From positions 3,472,001-3,536,000 of the forward strand of contig NZ_CP059348.1 in NCBI RefSeq assembly GCF_013702265.1: DNA of 64,000 nt, read 5' to 3'. A model generated the notes under the pieces. The model worked only from the letters and a program-made list of their open reading frames with translations. It did not search any database and was not told where the DNA came from. Source of the DNA: Providencia rettgeri (GTDB lineage Bacteria > Pseudomonadota > Gammaproteobacteria > Enterobacterales > Enterobacteriaceae). This document shows, in pieces, positions 49,674-58,561 of the stretch (position 1 is its first letter; each line of letters begins with the position of its first letter). Position numbers and translations under genes: made by a program.

Positions 49674-49729
49674 GAATTAGTTTCGACTAAACAACTCGTT
49701 AGGTATAGAGAGGGTAACGCCTCTCTACC
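49660..49729 (+). terminator. Hairpins after the mrpJ-like gene
   Basis: AGTTGTTTA/TAAACAACT (49660-49668, 49688-49696) and AGAGAGG/CCTCTCT (49707-49713, 49720-49726). Neither has a strong T run; termination is plausible rather than certain. Confidence 0.45.
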
Positions 49730-49858
49730 TCTTCGCTCTCTGATTTCCCCATAACTCCCCTCAATCCCCCTCATATTTGTGACAAAATCAACGCCTATAA
49801 ATCAACTTTGAACATTGCTATGATGGAAAAATTAGCCAATCTTGTGATGGAGATAACG

Positions 49859-50437
49859 ATGAGTATCCAGCGCGACACTATTTTGAGCCATGCGTTAAAC
49901 CAGTTAGAGAAACAGGGGTTATCCGCCTCGACAGAGAGTTTACTCACTGAAATTGAGTCCGATTTTACGACCCTGCGCCAATTCTGGCCTGATGATGAAG
50001 CGCTCGTTTATGATTCTCTACGCTATCACGGGCAGCAAATTGAAGTGTGGCAGCGCCAAACCTTATTAGATGAGCGACTCAGCCCACAATCAAAACTCAT
50101 GGCTCGTTATCAACAACTGGCAGAAAAAGTCCGTGAAGGACGCTTCCCAGGCTGCCTGTTTATTTCCGCCTGTAACTATTATCCAGACCCAGAGCACCCT
50201 ATCCACCAATTAAGCCGACTGCAAAAATCCAACTCATTCAGCTTTACTAAGCAGCTGCTCGATGAGCTAGATATTGAAGATGCGGAACTCGTCGCCAATC
50301 AGATGGAGTTGGTCTTAGAAGGCTGTTTAAATCGCTTGTTGGTTAATCGTGATATCCGTGATGTGGAAATTGCTCAACAGCTTTCTGAAGATATTTTGAC
50401 TATCGCTCTGTGCCGTAAAAAAGGCGCATTAAGTTAA
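49859..50437 (+). CDS. yjdC: YjdC TetR-family-like regulator
   Basis: About 192 residues, clearly E. coli YjdC-like: the N-terminal TetR-type fold, then RQFWPDDEALVYDSLRYHGQQIEVWQRQ, GRFPGCLFISACNYYPDPEHPIHQL and a C-terminal AEDIL-like helix. The ATG at 49859 with GGAG upstream gives the expected N terminus; the frame is open further upstream to 49808. It lies next to tRNA-Phe, as yjdC-pheU in E. coli. Confidence 0.92.
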   Translation: MSIQRDTILSHALNQLEKQGLSASTESLLTEIESDFTTLRQFWPDDEALVYDSLRYHGQQIEVWQRQTLLDERLSPQSKLMARYQQLAEKVREGRFPGCLFISACNYYPDPEHPIHQLSRLQKSNSFSFTKQLLDELDIEDAELVANQMELVLEGCLNRLLVNRDIRDVEIAQQLSEDILTIALCRKKGALS

Positions 50438-50524
50438 AATTCGTACACTCGCGCGTTAAACAGGCGTTTTTTGTCGAAAAAGAAAACACTCAGTCAGAAA
50501 ATGGTTTTTTTTATAAAAAATGCA

Positions 50525-50553
50525 TTGACGGGAACAGCCTAATACGGTTTAAT
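50525..50553 (+). promoter_or_regulatory. tRNA-Phe promoter
   Basis: A -35 TTGACG (50525-50530), 17-bp spacer and -10 TTTAAT (50548-50553), followed by a GC-rich GCGCCCC discriminator typical of stringently controlled stable RNA promoters. Confidence 0.8.
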
Positions 50554-50563
50554 GCGCCCCGTT

Positions 50564-50639
50564 GCCCGGATAGCTCAGTCGGTAGAGCAGGGGATTGAAA
50601 ATCCCCGTGTCCTTGGTTCGATTCCGAGTCCGGGCACCA
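50564..50639 (+). tRNA. pheU: tRNA-Phe (GAA)
   Basis: 76 nt. Acceptor GCCCGGA pairs with TCCGGGC, followed by ACCA (CCA encoded). The D loop (TAGCTCAGTCGGTAGAGCA), the anticodon stem-loop with GAA in ATTGAAAAT, and the TTCGATTC T loop are all present. It lies beside yjdC as in E. coli. Confidence 0.98.
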
Positions 50640-50650
50640 CTATTTAAAGA

Positions 50651-50673
50651 ACCCGCCCTAGTGGCGGGTTTTT
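50651..50673 (+). terminator. Intrinsic terminator of tRNA-Phe
   Basis: ACCCGCC (50651-50657) and GGCGGGT (50663-50669) followed by TTTT. Confidence 0.9.
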
Positions 50674-50763
50674 GCTTTCCAGCGGATCACTTCAGTCTTC
50701 ACTTCTCAAAAACCTCTTTCTTTATTCACCACAACTACCCTAAAAAATAGCGCAGTATCGTGA

Positions 50764-51687
50764 CTACAGGCTTTTGAGTAAGTCTTGGCGATATGGCAAT
50801 GCGGTCATTGCACCTTTCGCCGTGGTGGCTAAGGCACCACAAATTTGAGCTTGCCCAATAATCACACCCAGCGTGTCTTCATCACGCGGCAGACCATACA
50901 CCGCCAGCCCTGCCAGTAAACCTGCGACAAAAGCATCTCCCGCACCTGTCGTATCAACCACCACTACCGGTCTAGCAGAATAATGTAGGATATCTCCCTG
51001 CCAACACACCATCACCCCATTTTTACCTAAAGTGACCAGCAGCAAATCAAAAGAATACTGTGCTGAAAGCTGTGCAATACCTTGCTGAATATCCGTTTTT
51101 CCGCTTAAGAAAAATAACTCTTCTTCGGATAACTTCACCACTGAGGCGAAAGTTAGCGCTTTATGTAAACATTCACGTAATAGATTTTCATCCTGCCAAA
51201 GATCCGTTCGGATATTAGGATCAAAACTGACGCGTCCACCGACACTACGGATTTTTTCCATGGCATAAAATGTGGTACTGCGGCTCGGTTCCGCACTCAG
51301 CGCGATAGAGCAAGCGTGTAGCCATTCATTTTTCTGAAATACGGGTAAGTCTTCGACTTCTAAAAAAAGATCCGCAGCGGGACGAACCATAAACGTAAAG
51401 GTTCGTTCTCCCTCTTCATCCAGTTCAACCACCACCGTTGATGTACGATGTTGCGGATCCAACTTCATATAGTCAGTGTCCACTCTCTCTTGCTCTAGCG
51501 TGCGGCACATAAAGCGACCAAAAGGATCATTCCCGACACGACCAATAAACCCACTTTGTCCATCAAGGCGAGCAACCCCAGCCGCCACATTCGCAGGCGC
51601 ACCACCCGGCATCTGAAGTAAGCAGCCTTCTCTTTCGGGGATCAAATCAACAACAGCATCACCGAGAACCCACACTTTATCGGTCAT
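50764..51687 (-). CDS. cscK: Fructokinase of the sucrose locus
   Basis: About 307 residues, PfkB/ribokinase family. N-terminal KVWVLGDAVVDLIPE, the GGAPANVAAGVARL glycine motif, and the catalytic DTTGAGDAFVAGLL near the C terminus are intact. It phosphorylates the fructose released from sucrose. The ATG at 51687 is chosen because it gives the CscK-like start and has GGAG six bases upstream; the frame extends to 51705. It lies 39 bp after the repressor gene on the same strand. Confidence 0.93.
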   Translation of the reverse strand: MTDKVWVLGDAVVDLIPEREGCLLQMPGGAPANVAAGVARLDGQSGFIGRVGNDPFGRFMCRTLEQERVDTDYMKLDPQHRTSTVVVELDEEGERTFTFMVRPAADLFLEVEDLPVFQKNEWLHACSIALSAEPSRSTTFYAMEKIRSVGGRVSFDPNIRTDLWQDENLLRECLHKALTFASVVKLSEEELFFLSGKTDIQQGIAQLSAQYSFDLLLVTLGKNGVMVCWQGDILHYSARPVVVVDTTGAGDAFVAGLLAGLAVYGLPRDEDTLGVIIGQAQICGALATTAKGAMTALPYRQDLLKSL

Positions 51688-51726
51688 AAATAACTCCACA
51701 AGCAATATTGAAAATAGTCAGTATGA

Positions 51727-52722
51727 TTAAATTGAATCCCTTGGTAACCAAGGCGATGAAATATAGACAGTTTCTCGATGTGTCTCCCCATTAATGATAT
51801 GTAGCGCGCTGCGTTTGCCAATTTCATAATGCGGGAGTTGTACCGTCGAAAGCGGTGGAATAAATAATTCACCGATCCCAACCATATTGTCGTAGCCCAC
51901 AACGGCGACATCTTTTGGGATCTTCAATCCACTCTCTAACAAGATTTGATAAACGATGAATGCGATCCGATCATTTCCACAAATAACTGAATCAAAACCC
52001 GCTTTTCCATGGTGGATCTGCTTGCGTACAATCTCAGGAATATCTGCATAGTTTTCTGTACTTAAAAAATGATGAGATAACGCATCCGCATTAATTCCAT
52101 GCTCTTCACAAGCGCGCTTAACCCCAAGAGCTCGGCGAAGAGTCGCAGGGTGGTTAGCTGGGAGATATAAACACAGCGGTTGGCGGTACCCCGCATTTAA
52201 TAGCGCTTTCACCGCGTTATATTGGCCATCTTCATCATCGGGTACATAGCTGGCCGTTGGTACATTTAGGCTTTCACAGTTAGCGAGTACTAATGGCACT
52301 TTCATCATGTGCTTGGTAATTTCAACCTGCCGAAGTCCCATTGCCGTGTAGATAATGCCATCTGGGCGATGAGAAAAAAGTAAACTCGCGATGGCTTCAG
52401 GGTCATCACCTTCTAGCATATTCACCACATAGCTATTCCAACCATGTGAACGCGCCGTTTCTTCAATAGACAGCGTGATATCGACAGAGAAAGGGGACGT
52501 CGCCGTATCTAGCGCCAATACCCCAATCGTTCGAGGTTTTTGTCCTGAACGTGTACCGCGGATCATCCGAGCTGAAAGATCAGGCGTATAACCCGTTTCA
52601 TTAATGGCTTTCTGAATGCGTTCTAATGTCTCTTTTTTCAGCTTTTCAGGGTTATTGATAGCCCTTGAGACCGTCATCATTGAAACACCAGCCAGCTTGG
52701 CGACATCTTTTAAGAGTACCAT
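51727..52722 (-). CDS. cscR: LacI-family sucrose operon repressor
   Basis: A 331-residue repressor with an N-terminal LacI helix-turn-helix (LKDVAKLAGVSMMTVSRAINNPEKL, 4-28) and a periplasmic-binding-like effector domain (TATSPFSVDI and PDGIIYTAMGLR segments, as in CscR). It is divergent from cscB. Two palindromic AATGTTAACATT operators and a CRP site lie between them. It is likely induced by sucrose or fructose. Confidence 0.92.
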   Translation of the reverse strand: MVLLKDVAKLAGVSMMTVSRAINNPEKLKKETLERIQKAINETGYTPDLSARMIRGTRSGQKPRTIGVLALDTATSPFSVDITLSIEETARSHGWNSYVVNMLEGDDPEAIASLLFSHRPDGIIYTAMGLRQVEITKHMMKVPLVLANCESLNVPTASYVPDDEDGQYNAVKALLNAGYRQPLCLYLPANHPATLRRALGVKRACEEHGINADALSHHFLSTENYADIPEIVRKQIHHGKAGFDSVICGNDRIAFIVYQILLESGLKIPKDVAVVGYDNMVGIGELFIPPLSTVQLPHYEIGKRSALHIINGETHRETVYISSPWLPRDSI

Positions 52723-52740
52723 TTTGCCCTCTTTACTCTA

Positions 52741-52769
52741 TTTTCAACGTCTTTGTTTTCAACGTCTTT
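52741..52769. repeat. 14-bp direct repeat upstream of cscR
   Basis: TTTTCAACGTCTTT occurs at 52741-52754 and 52756-52769, period 15, just before the repressor ribosome site. Confidence 0.8.
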
Positions 52770-52823
52770 TCATCGGAGTATACCAACCAATAAATCGCCA
52801 CATGATTGCGAGAATAAGAAACC

Positions 52824-52839
52824 TGTGACATCCCTCACA
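52824..52839. promoter_or_regulatory. CRP site in the csc control region
   Basis: TGTGA-CATCCC-TCACA, exact match to both CRP half sites, between cscR and cscB. Confidence 0.85.
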
Positions 52840-52844
52840 TACCG

Positions 52845-52866
52845 CCAATGTTAATGTTAACATTGG
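52845..52866. promoter_or_regulatory. CscR-type operator 1
   Basis: Perfect 10-bp arms CCAATGTTAA and TTAACATTGG around a TG centre, which also contains the AATGTTAACATT core (52853-52864). Confidence 0.8.
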
Positions 52867-52910
52867 TGATTAACATCATATTTATGCACTATACCGTCTT
52901 TTATAAAGTG

Positions 52911-52922
52911 AATGTTAACATT
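52911..52922. promoter_or_regulatory. CscR-type operator 2
   Basis: AATGTTAACATT, the same 12-bp palindrome as in operator 1, 58 bp away and 36 bp before cscB. Two operators allow looping repression. Confidence 0.78.
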
Positions 52923-52957
52923 AACAATATAGACATTCTGACAGTAGGAGAATATCT

Positions 52958-54220
52958 ATGGGCAAAAAAACACGCGCTAACATGCATGCCTATCTCACAT
53001 TAAGTGGTTTGTTATTTACTTTTTTTTGGACATGGTCATCCGTGTTTTCCTTGGTATCTCTGTGGCTTAGCCAAAAAATTGGCCTAAAGGGCACCGATAC
53101 GGGCATTATTTTTTCTGTTATCAGCCTAACCGCATTTTGTGCTCAGCCTCTTTATGGGTTTATTCAAGATAGGCTTGGCTTGCGCAAAAATCTATTATGG
53201 TTTCTGGGGGGATTGCTATTAATCAGCGGGCCTTGGTTTATTTTTGTCTGTACCCCGTTATTAAAATGGAACATTTTTGCGGGAGCTGCTGCGTTGGGCA
53301 TTTATGTTGGCGCGACTTTCTTTGCCGGTATTGGTGCACTTGAATCCTATACTGAACGCGTTAGCCGCATTGCGAGTTTTGAATATGGTCGTGCCCGTAT
53401 GTGGGGTTCACTGGGCTGGGCAGGCGCCACCTTTTTTGCAGGGTTATTATTTAATATCGATCCCAACTTAAATTTCGCCATGGGTTCTGCCAGCGCGCTG
53501 CTGTTCATCATCCTGTTATGGCGTTTACGCAATGTTCGCCCTCATACCATGAATGAGCTTGAGTTCGGCAAAACTCAGTCACTGACTATCACTGATGCGC
53601 TGGGATTATTACGCATGCGTTCATTTTGGTCTTTGGTGATATTTGTCTGCGGGGTGAGTGTTTATAACGTCTACGACCAACAATTTCCGGTCTATTTTGC
53701 CTCGTTGTTTGCTAACCAAAACGAAGGCAACGAGATGTTTGGCTACTTAAATTCGCTTCAGGTTTTCTTAGAGGCGGGAGGGATGTTCTTAGCACCTTTC
53801 CTCGTCAATCGAATTGGCGCAAAGCGAGGCCTGCTTTTGAGCGGTGTCATCATGGCGCTGCGTATTTTAGGTTCAGGGCTTGCCGACGATGCAATCACAA
53901 TTTCATTTATGAAACTGCTACATGCAGTTGAACTCCCTATCCTATTAATTTCATTATTTAAATACATTACATCCGTATTTGATAAACGTTTATCTGCAAC
54001 CATCTACTTAGTGGGTTTCCAGTTTGTAGCGTCGCTCTGCGCCTCATTCTTATCCCCACTCGCGGGATACAGCTATGACACATTAGGCTTTGCAGATACC
54101 TATATGATCCTCGCCGCTATCGTCATTTTCATGACGATAATTTCAAGTGTCCTTCTGCAATCAGAGGATGCATCAACCGTCAATCACATGACAACATCGA
54201 AAAAAACGGTGGAACTATGA
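52958..54220 (+). CDS. cscB: Sucrose:proton symporter (OHS/LacY family)
   Basis: 420 residues, 12 transmembrane helices, oligosaccharide:H+ symporter family. Typical segments are FYGxxQDRLGL-like (PLYGFIQDRLGLRKNL), ESYTERVSRIASFEYGRARMWGSLGWA and the central KLLHAVELPILLISLFKY. It imports intact sucrose for the downstream invertase. GGAG precedes the ATG. Its stop overlaps the cscA start by 4 bp. The N terminus differs from E. coli CscB, so it may be a separate sub-branch. Confidence 0.9.
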   Translation: MGKKTRANMHAYLTLSGLLFTFFWTWSSVFSLVSLWLSQKIGLKGTDTGIIFSVISLTAFCAQPLYGFIQDRLGLRKNLLWFLGGLLLISGPWFIFVCTPLLKWNIFAGAAALGIYVGATFFAGIGALESYTERVSRIASFEYGRARMWGSLGWAGATFFAGLLFNIDPNLNFAMGSASALLFIILLWRLRNVRPHTMNELEFGKTQSLTITDALGLLRMRSFWSLVIFVCGVSVYNVYDQQFPVYFASLFANQNEGNEMFGYLNSLQVFLEAGGMFLAPFLVNRIGAKRGLLLSGVIMALRILGSGLADDAITISFMKLLHAVELPILLISLFKYITSVFDKRLSATIYLVGFQFVASLCASFLSPLAGYSYDTLGFADTYMILAAIVIFMTIISSVLLQSEDASTVNHMTTSKKTVEL

Positions 54221-55662
54221 ACCAAAAACTTCAGCAAGCACAATTTGCTCTTGAGCAACTTAAAGCTCAACGTGGAAACACCTATTACCCTGACTTCCAT
54301 CTTGCTCCGCCCGCTGGCTGGATGAATGATCCAAATGGTTTGATCTACTTTGATGGGTTATATCACGCATTTTATCAACATCACCCAATGAGTGCTGATT
54401 GGGGGCCAATGCATTGGGGTCACGCCACCAGCCACGACATGATCCATTGGCAACATCAGCCTATCGCGCTAGCACCCGGTGATGATTATGATCGTGATGG
54501 CTGTTTTTCGGGTTGTGCTGTAAATGATAATGGAATCCTTTCACTCATTTATACAGGGCATGTGTGGCTAAAAGAAGCCGGTGACGATAGCGCTATCCGT
54601 GAAGTTCAATGTTTAGCAACCAGCACCGATGGTATTCACTTTGAAAAACAAGGTATTGTGCTAACGCCCCCCGATGGCATTATGCATTTCCGTGATCCTA
54701 AAATTTGGCAAGAAAATGGCACTTGGTGGATGGTGTTAGGTGCTCGAGACGCGGCAAATTGTGGGCAAACGTTGCTTTATAAGGGAAATTCACTACGCGA
54801 ATGGCAACTTGATCGGATCCTCGCCCATGCTGACGTTGATGGTGGCTATATGTGGGAATGCCCAGATTTCTTCCCATGTGGCGACCACCACTATTTGATG
54901 TTTTCACCACAAGGCATCCAACAAAATACAGGTTACCAATATCGTAATCGCTTCCAATCCGGCGTGATCCAAGGTCACTGGCAGCAAGGAAGCGCCTTTA
55001 TACAAAGCCAAAAATTTACTGAACTGGATAATGGACACGATTTCTACGCGCCACAATCATTCACGGCAGCAGATGGGCGACGTGTCATTATGGCTTGGAT
55101 GGATATGTGGGAATCTGCTATGCCATCCAAACAAGAAGGCTGGGCCGGCTGCTTAACTCTACCACGCGAGTTATTTGAACGAGATGGGCATTTATGCCAA
55201 CGCCCAGTGATTGAAGCCAAATCACTACGCCAACAGAGCCACCCCATTGAGCCTCACTCGGTTAGTCAAACAGAAGTGCTACTCGACCATTCCAGCGCCA
55301 TCGAGTTAGAGCTTGTTTGGGATATAAACCAAAGTAATGCAGAACGATATGGTATAGCGCTAGGTAATAAAGTGGGCGATGGATTAGAGCTGTATATTGA
55401 TAGCCAATCTCAGCGCTTAGTGCTCTGGCGGCACTACCCAGAATATGAGCTGGACGGTTATCGCAGCATTCCATTACCCGCGAGCAATAAACTTTCATTG
55501 CGTATTTTTATTGACCGCTCCTCCGTTGAAGTCTTTGTCAACGACGGTGACGCTGCAATGTCTAGCCGTATTTATCCCCAACCTAATGAACGCAAGTTAA
55601 TGTTATTTGCTTCTCATGGCAGAGCAGTGATTTCTGAAGGAACGCTTTGGCAGCTCAAATAA
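54217..55662 (+). CDS. cscA: Sucrose hydrolase (invertase), GH32
   Basis: 481 residues, glycoside hydrolase family 32. The nucleophile Asp38 lies in WMNDPNG (35-41), the transition-state stabiliser in HFRDPK and the acid/base Glu in WECPDFF. The C-terminal beta-sandwich has FIDRSSVEVFVNDG. It has no signal peptide, so it splits sucrose in the cytoplasm. Translationally coupled to cscB. Confidence 0.96.
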   Translation: MNQKLQQAQFALEQLKAQRGNTYYPDFHLAPPAGWMNDPNGLIYFDGLYHAFYQHHPMSADWGPMHWGHATSHDMIHWQHQPIALAPGDDYDRDGCFSGCAVNDNGILSLIYTGHVWLKEAGDDSAIREVQCLATSTDGIHFEKQGIVLTPPDGIMHFRDPKIWQENGTWWMVLGARDAANCGQTLLYKGNSLREWQLDRILAHADVDGGYMWECPDFFPCGDHHYLMFSPQGIQQNTGYQYRNRFQSGVIQGHWQQGSAFIQSQKFTELDNGHDFYAPQSFTAADGRRVIMAWMDMWESAMPSKQEGWAGCLTLPRELFERDGHLCQRPVIEAKSLRQQSHPIEPHSVSQTEVLLDHSSAIELELVWDINQSNAERYGIALGNKVGDGLELYIDSQSQRLVLWRHYPEYELDGYRSIPLPASNKLSLRIFIDRSSVEVFVNDGDAAMSSRIYPQPNERKLMLFASHGRAVISEGTLWQLK

Positions 55663-55973
55663 TGATTGAGCCGGAATTGGGATAAACAAAATAGCCTTGT
55701 GATGTGCTTTATCACAAGGCGTTTTTAATCCTTTAGACTCTGTTGAGGCCAGTCTCATTTTTATAATATTAGCTTAAATAGATAAGCATTATTATCGACC
55801 TTATAAGTCATTCACATCAAAAAAACTCTCGGAAAACCTGCATAAAATACGGCTTTAACGTATAATCAACTCTATTGAGCTTTGGCTCACTTCACACAGT
55901 GTCGAGATCATTATAAATAACACGCGAACCCAAACTAAAATGGGCTTTTGATACTCTATTGATCAGGTGAGAT
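55663..55973. promoter_or_regulatory. cscA terminator and rpiR-type upstream region
   Basis: 311 bp. Contains the cscA terminator (55694-55726) and then the upstream region of the RpiR-type regulator, AT-rich, with no recognisable operator. The ribosome site of the regulator is CAGGTGAG. Confidence 0.6.
55694..55726 (+). terminator. Intrinsic terminator of cscBA
   Basis: A perfect 10-bp stem GCCTTGTGAT (55694-55703) and ATCACAAGGC (55711-55720) followed by GTTTTT. Confidence 0.88.
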
Positions 55974-56714
55974 ATGCTGGATTTTCTAAAGAATTATGAC
56001 AACTTAACCGTCAGTGAAAAAAAAGTATTAAAATATCTTACCGATAATATTGCCGATATTCCCTACTTAAATATTAATGAATTAGTCGCCAAAACGTTTG
56101 TATCTAAGACTGTCATTATTAATTTGTCCCAGAAATTAGGTTTTAGTGGGTTTAAAGAACTCAAATTCCAAATTAATAACCATATACTTTCGCAGAATAA
56201 AGCGGAAAAAAAGAACCCCGCTTCTTATAAAAAGCAGCTTGAAAATAATATCCATAAAACCTTCACCTTGATTAATGAAGAGCAAATTCGCGACTGTGCG
56301 AAAACATTACGCGGCTCGCGTAATATCTTTTTAGTGGCACGTGGCACCAGTAAAGCCGTCGGTTATTATCTTGAACACTTGCTCTTCTCTCTTGGATTGC
56401 ACTGCTTTTTTATCAACGATTACAATCTCTCCGACTCTTTTACTCGTCTAGTTAACCAAAATGACACCGTCATTTTTATCTCGTTGTCTGGCGGAACCAA
56501 GAAAATCATAGAAACCGCTAAAATCGTACAATTGAAAGAGGCTAACATCATCAGTATGACCGCCTTTCACACCAACGAACTCACCGCCTACGCCAATAAC
56601 ACTCTTTTCTGCTTCGCAGATAGCTATGACACCAAACGGGACGATTCAAAATCCAGAACTGGATTTTTTATTCTGGTGGATTTATTAATTAATGAATTGG
56701 AAAACCTGCTGTAA
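55974..56714 (+). CDS. RpiR/MurR-family regulator (HTH + SIS)
   Basis: 246 residues: N-terminal HTH_6 domain (LTVSEKKVLKYLTDNIADIPYLNINELVAKTFVSKTVIINLSQKLGF, about 10-57), then a SIS phosphosugar-binding domain from about 100 (NIFLVARGTSKAVGYYLEHLL; VIFISLSGGTKKIIETAKI). It should sense the phosphosugar generated by the PTS encoded just downstream. Separate promoter region of about 280 bp before the PTS gene. Confidence 0.9.
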   Translation: MLDFLKNYDNLTVSEKKVLKYLTDNIADIPYLNINELVAKTFVSKTVIINLSQKLGFSGFKELKFQINNHILSQNKAEKKNPASYKKQLENNIHKTFTLINEEQIRDCAKTLRGSRNIFLVARGTSKAVGYYLEHLLFSLGLHCFFINDYNLSDSFTRLVNQNDTVIFISLSGGTKKIIETAKIVQLKEANIISMTAFHTNELTAYANNTLFCFADSYDTKRDDSKSRTGFFILVDLLINELENLL

Positions 56715-56996
56715 ATAAACTCCCACCCACCTTATTTATTTAACTTAAGGTTAGCTGAGTGCTTTTCATTCAATTATTTTTGTAATTTTTCAAATAATCA
56801 TTTATTTAAAAAACCCATAACACATTTATAGAAAAATCATTATTAATATGATTTTTAAAGCTTTATTTAATTTTAATGACCTATGTCTTAATCTGTGACC
56901 TGAGATAATATTTAAAACCGTAACATCATTTCATTTAAAAAACCCAGTGCTAGTATTCCAGTTAATTTCAATAATTCTTCGTCATTAGGAAAAAAT

Positions 56997-58553
56997 ATGG
57001 CTAAAAGAAAATTCGGTGAGTCAATCCAGCGCTTTGGTAGGACACTGCTCCTGCCAATCGGGGTTCTGGCTCCAATTGGTATGATACTGGGGATCAGTGG
57101 TGCATTAGTTCAAACCTACATGATTGCTCGATTCCCTTTCCTCGGCAATGAAACCGTTAACGCATTACTTGTCAGCATCCGTTCTATCGCGGGCGTCATC
57201 TTCGACAACATCCCATTACTGTTCGCCATGGGGGTTGCCTACGGCATGAGCCAACGCGATAAGGGGATCGCGGTCTTCGCCTCCGTTGTCGGTTACCTTT
57301 CGTTGATTATCACCATGAATATTTGGTTGGTACTCACCGGTAAACTGGCGGATCCGGCGATTATGGGTCAAGTGGGACAGATTAAGGTTTTAGGTATTCA
57401 AACCTTAAACATCAGTGCCGCTGGGGGGATTATTACAGGGTTAATTGGTGCATGGGCCACCGATAAATTCTATAACCTCGAGCTGCCGACCGCCTTCGCC
57501 TTCTTCTCGGGTAAAAAGTCAGTCGCGATTATCATGGTCGGCTTAATGATCATGGTCGGCGGAACATTACCGTTTATCTGGGAAGTGTTAGTGCAAGGCT
57601 TGATGAAGCTTTCCGCCGTCTTCCTCAGTCCTGTCGGTCCGTTCTTTACCGCGGGGGGTGAACGTCTGTTTATTCCATTCGGGTTACACCACGTATGGAA
57701 CGTTCTGTTTAGATTTACCGAAGCTGGTGGTACCTATGTTATTGATGGACAGACCTTTGTCGGTGTCGTTCCAGCTTTAACGGAAGTGTTATTTAAGCAA
57801 GGTCCAAGTAGTGAATACTGGGCAATGATGCCAAGCCTGACGCGCTTTATGGCACAGCAACAAATGCTGGTAACGCTGTTCCTGTTCCCTGCGATTGCAT
57901 TAGCTATCTATAAAACATCGAAAAAAGAGAACCGTGCTGAAGTTAAATCGATGTTGGTGACCATGGTATTGACCGCGATGCTCGGTAACGTGACCGAACC
58001 GCTCGAATTTACCTTCGTGTTTATCGCACCGCTGCTGTACTTAATCTATGCCATCATCGTCGGTATTGGTGCAGTGTTACTGTCATTCGCAGGCGTCGCT
58101 ATCGGGTATATCCGTGGAACCGTGTTTGACTTCACTATCTTCGGTCTGCTGTACGAGCACACTAACTGGATATTCTTAGTGCTGATTGGTGGCGGTTTAG
58201 CGGTAGTGACTTACTTCATTTTCTACTGGGCGATTATCAAATTTGATATCAAAACCCCTGGTCGTGAAGAGTCGAGCAACCTGAAAAACACCTTAATTAA
58301 AGAAAAACGTTATGGCGAAATCGCTGAGATCCTTGTTGAAGCCTTAGGCGGTAAAGAGAACATTCGTAACGTAGATAACTGTATTACCCGTATGCGTATT
58401 GATGTCGCAGAAGTGAATAAAATTGATAAAGATTTAATGTTGGAATCAGGATGTACCGCATTCTTCTTTCCATCGGCAAACCACGTCCACGTAGTGTATG
58501 GACCGAAAGTTGAATTTGTTCGCAACGCTGTTGATGAGTTCATGAAGAAATAA
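56997..58553 (+). CDS. PTS transporter EIICB (glucose/alpha-glucoside/MalX-type)
   Basis: 518 residues. The EIIC domain has about ten helices (1-420), with GERLFIPFGLHHVWNVLFRF and GNVTEPLEFTFVFIAPLLYLIY typical of the glucose superfamily. The EIIB domain follows, with phosphorylated Cys462 in NVDNCITRMRIDV. There is no EIIA domain, so it presumably borrows the glucose-type EIIA (Crr). It is followed 8 bp later by a lyase gene and preceded by an RpiR regulator. The substrate is unknown. Confidence 0.9.
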   Translation: MAKRKFGESIQRFGRTLLLPIGVLAPIGMILGISGALVQTYMIARFPFLGNETVNALLVSIRSIAGVIFDNIPLLFAMGVAYGMSQRDKGIAVFASVVGYLSLIITMNIWLVLTGKLADPAIMGQVGQIKVLGIQTLNISAAGGIITGLIGAWATDKFYNLELPTAFAFFSGKKSVAIIMVGLMIMVGGTLPFIWEVLVQGLMKLSAVFLSPVGPFFTAGGERLFIPFGLHHVWNVLFRFTEAGGTYVIDGQTFVGVVPALTEVLFKQGPSSEYWAMMPSLTRFMAQQQMLVTLFLFPAIALAIYKTSKKENRAEVKSMLVTMVLTAMLGNVTEPLEFTFVFIAPLLYLIYAIIVGIGAVLLSFAGVAIGYIRGTVFDFTIFGLLYEHTNWIFLVLIGGGLAVVTYFIFYWAIIKFDIKTPGREESSNLKNTLIKEKRYGEIAEILVEALGGKENIRNVDNCITRMRIDVAEVNKIDKDLMLESGCTAFFFPSANHVHVVYGPKVEFVRNAVDEFMKK

Positions 58554-58561
58554 AAGGATAT

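Noticed and set aside
50640-55000. Integrated island at the tRNA-Phe 3' end
   Set aside because: No integrase and no repeated copy of the tRNA 3' end were found in the sucrose locus.
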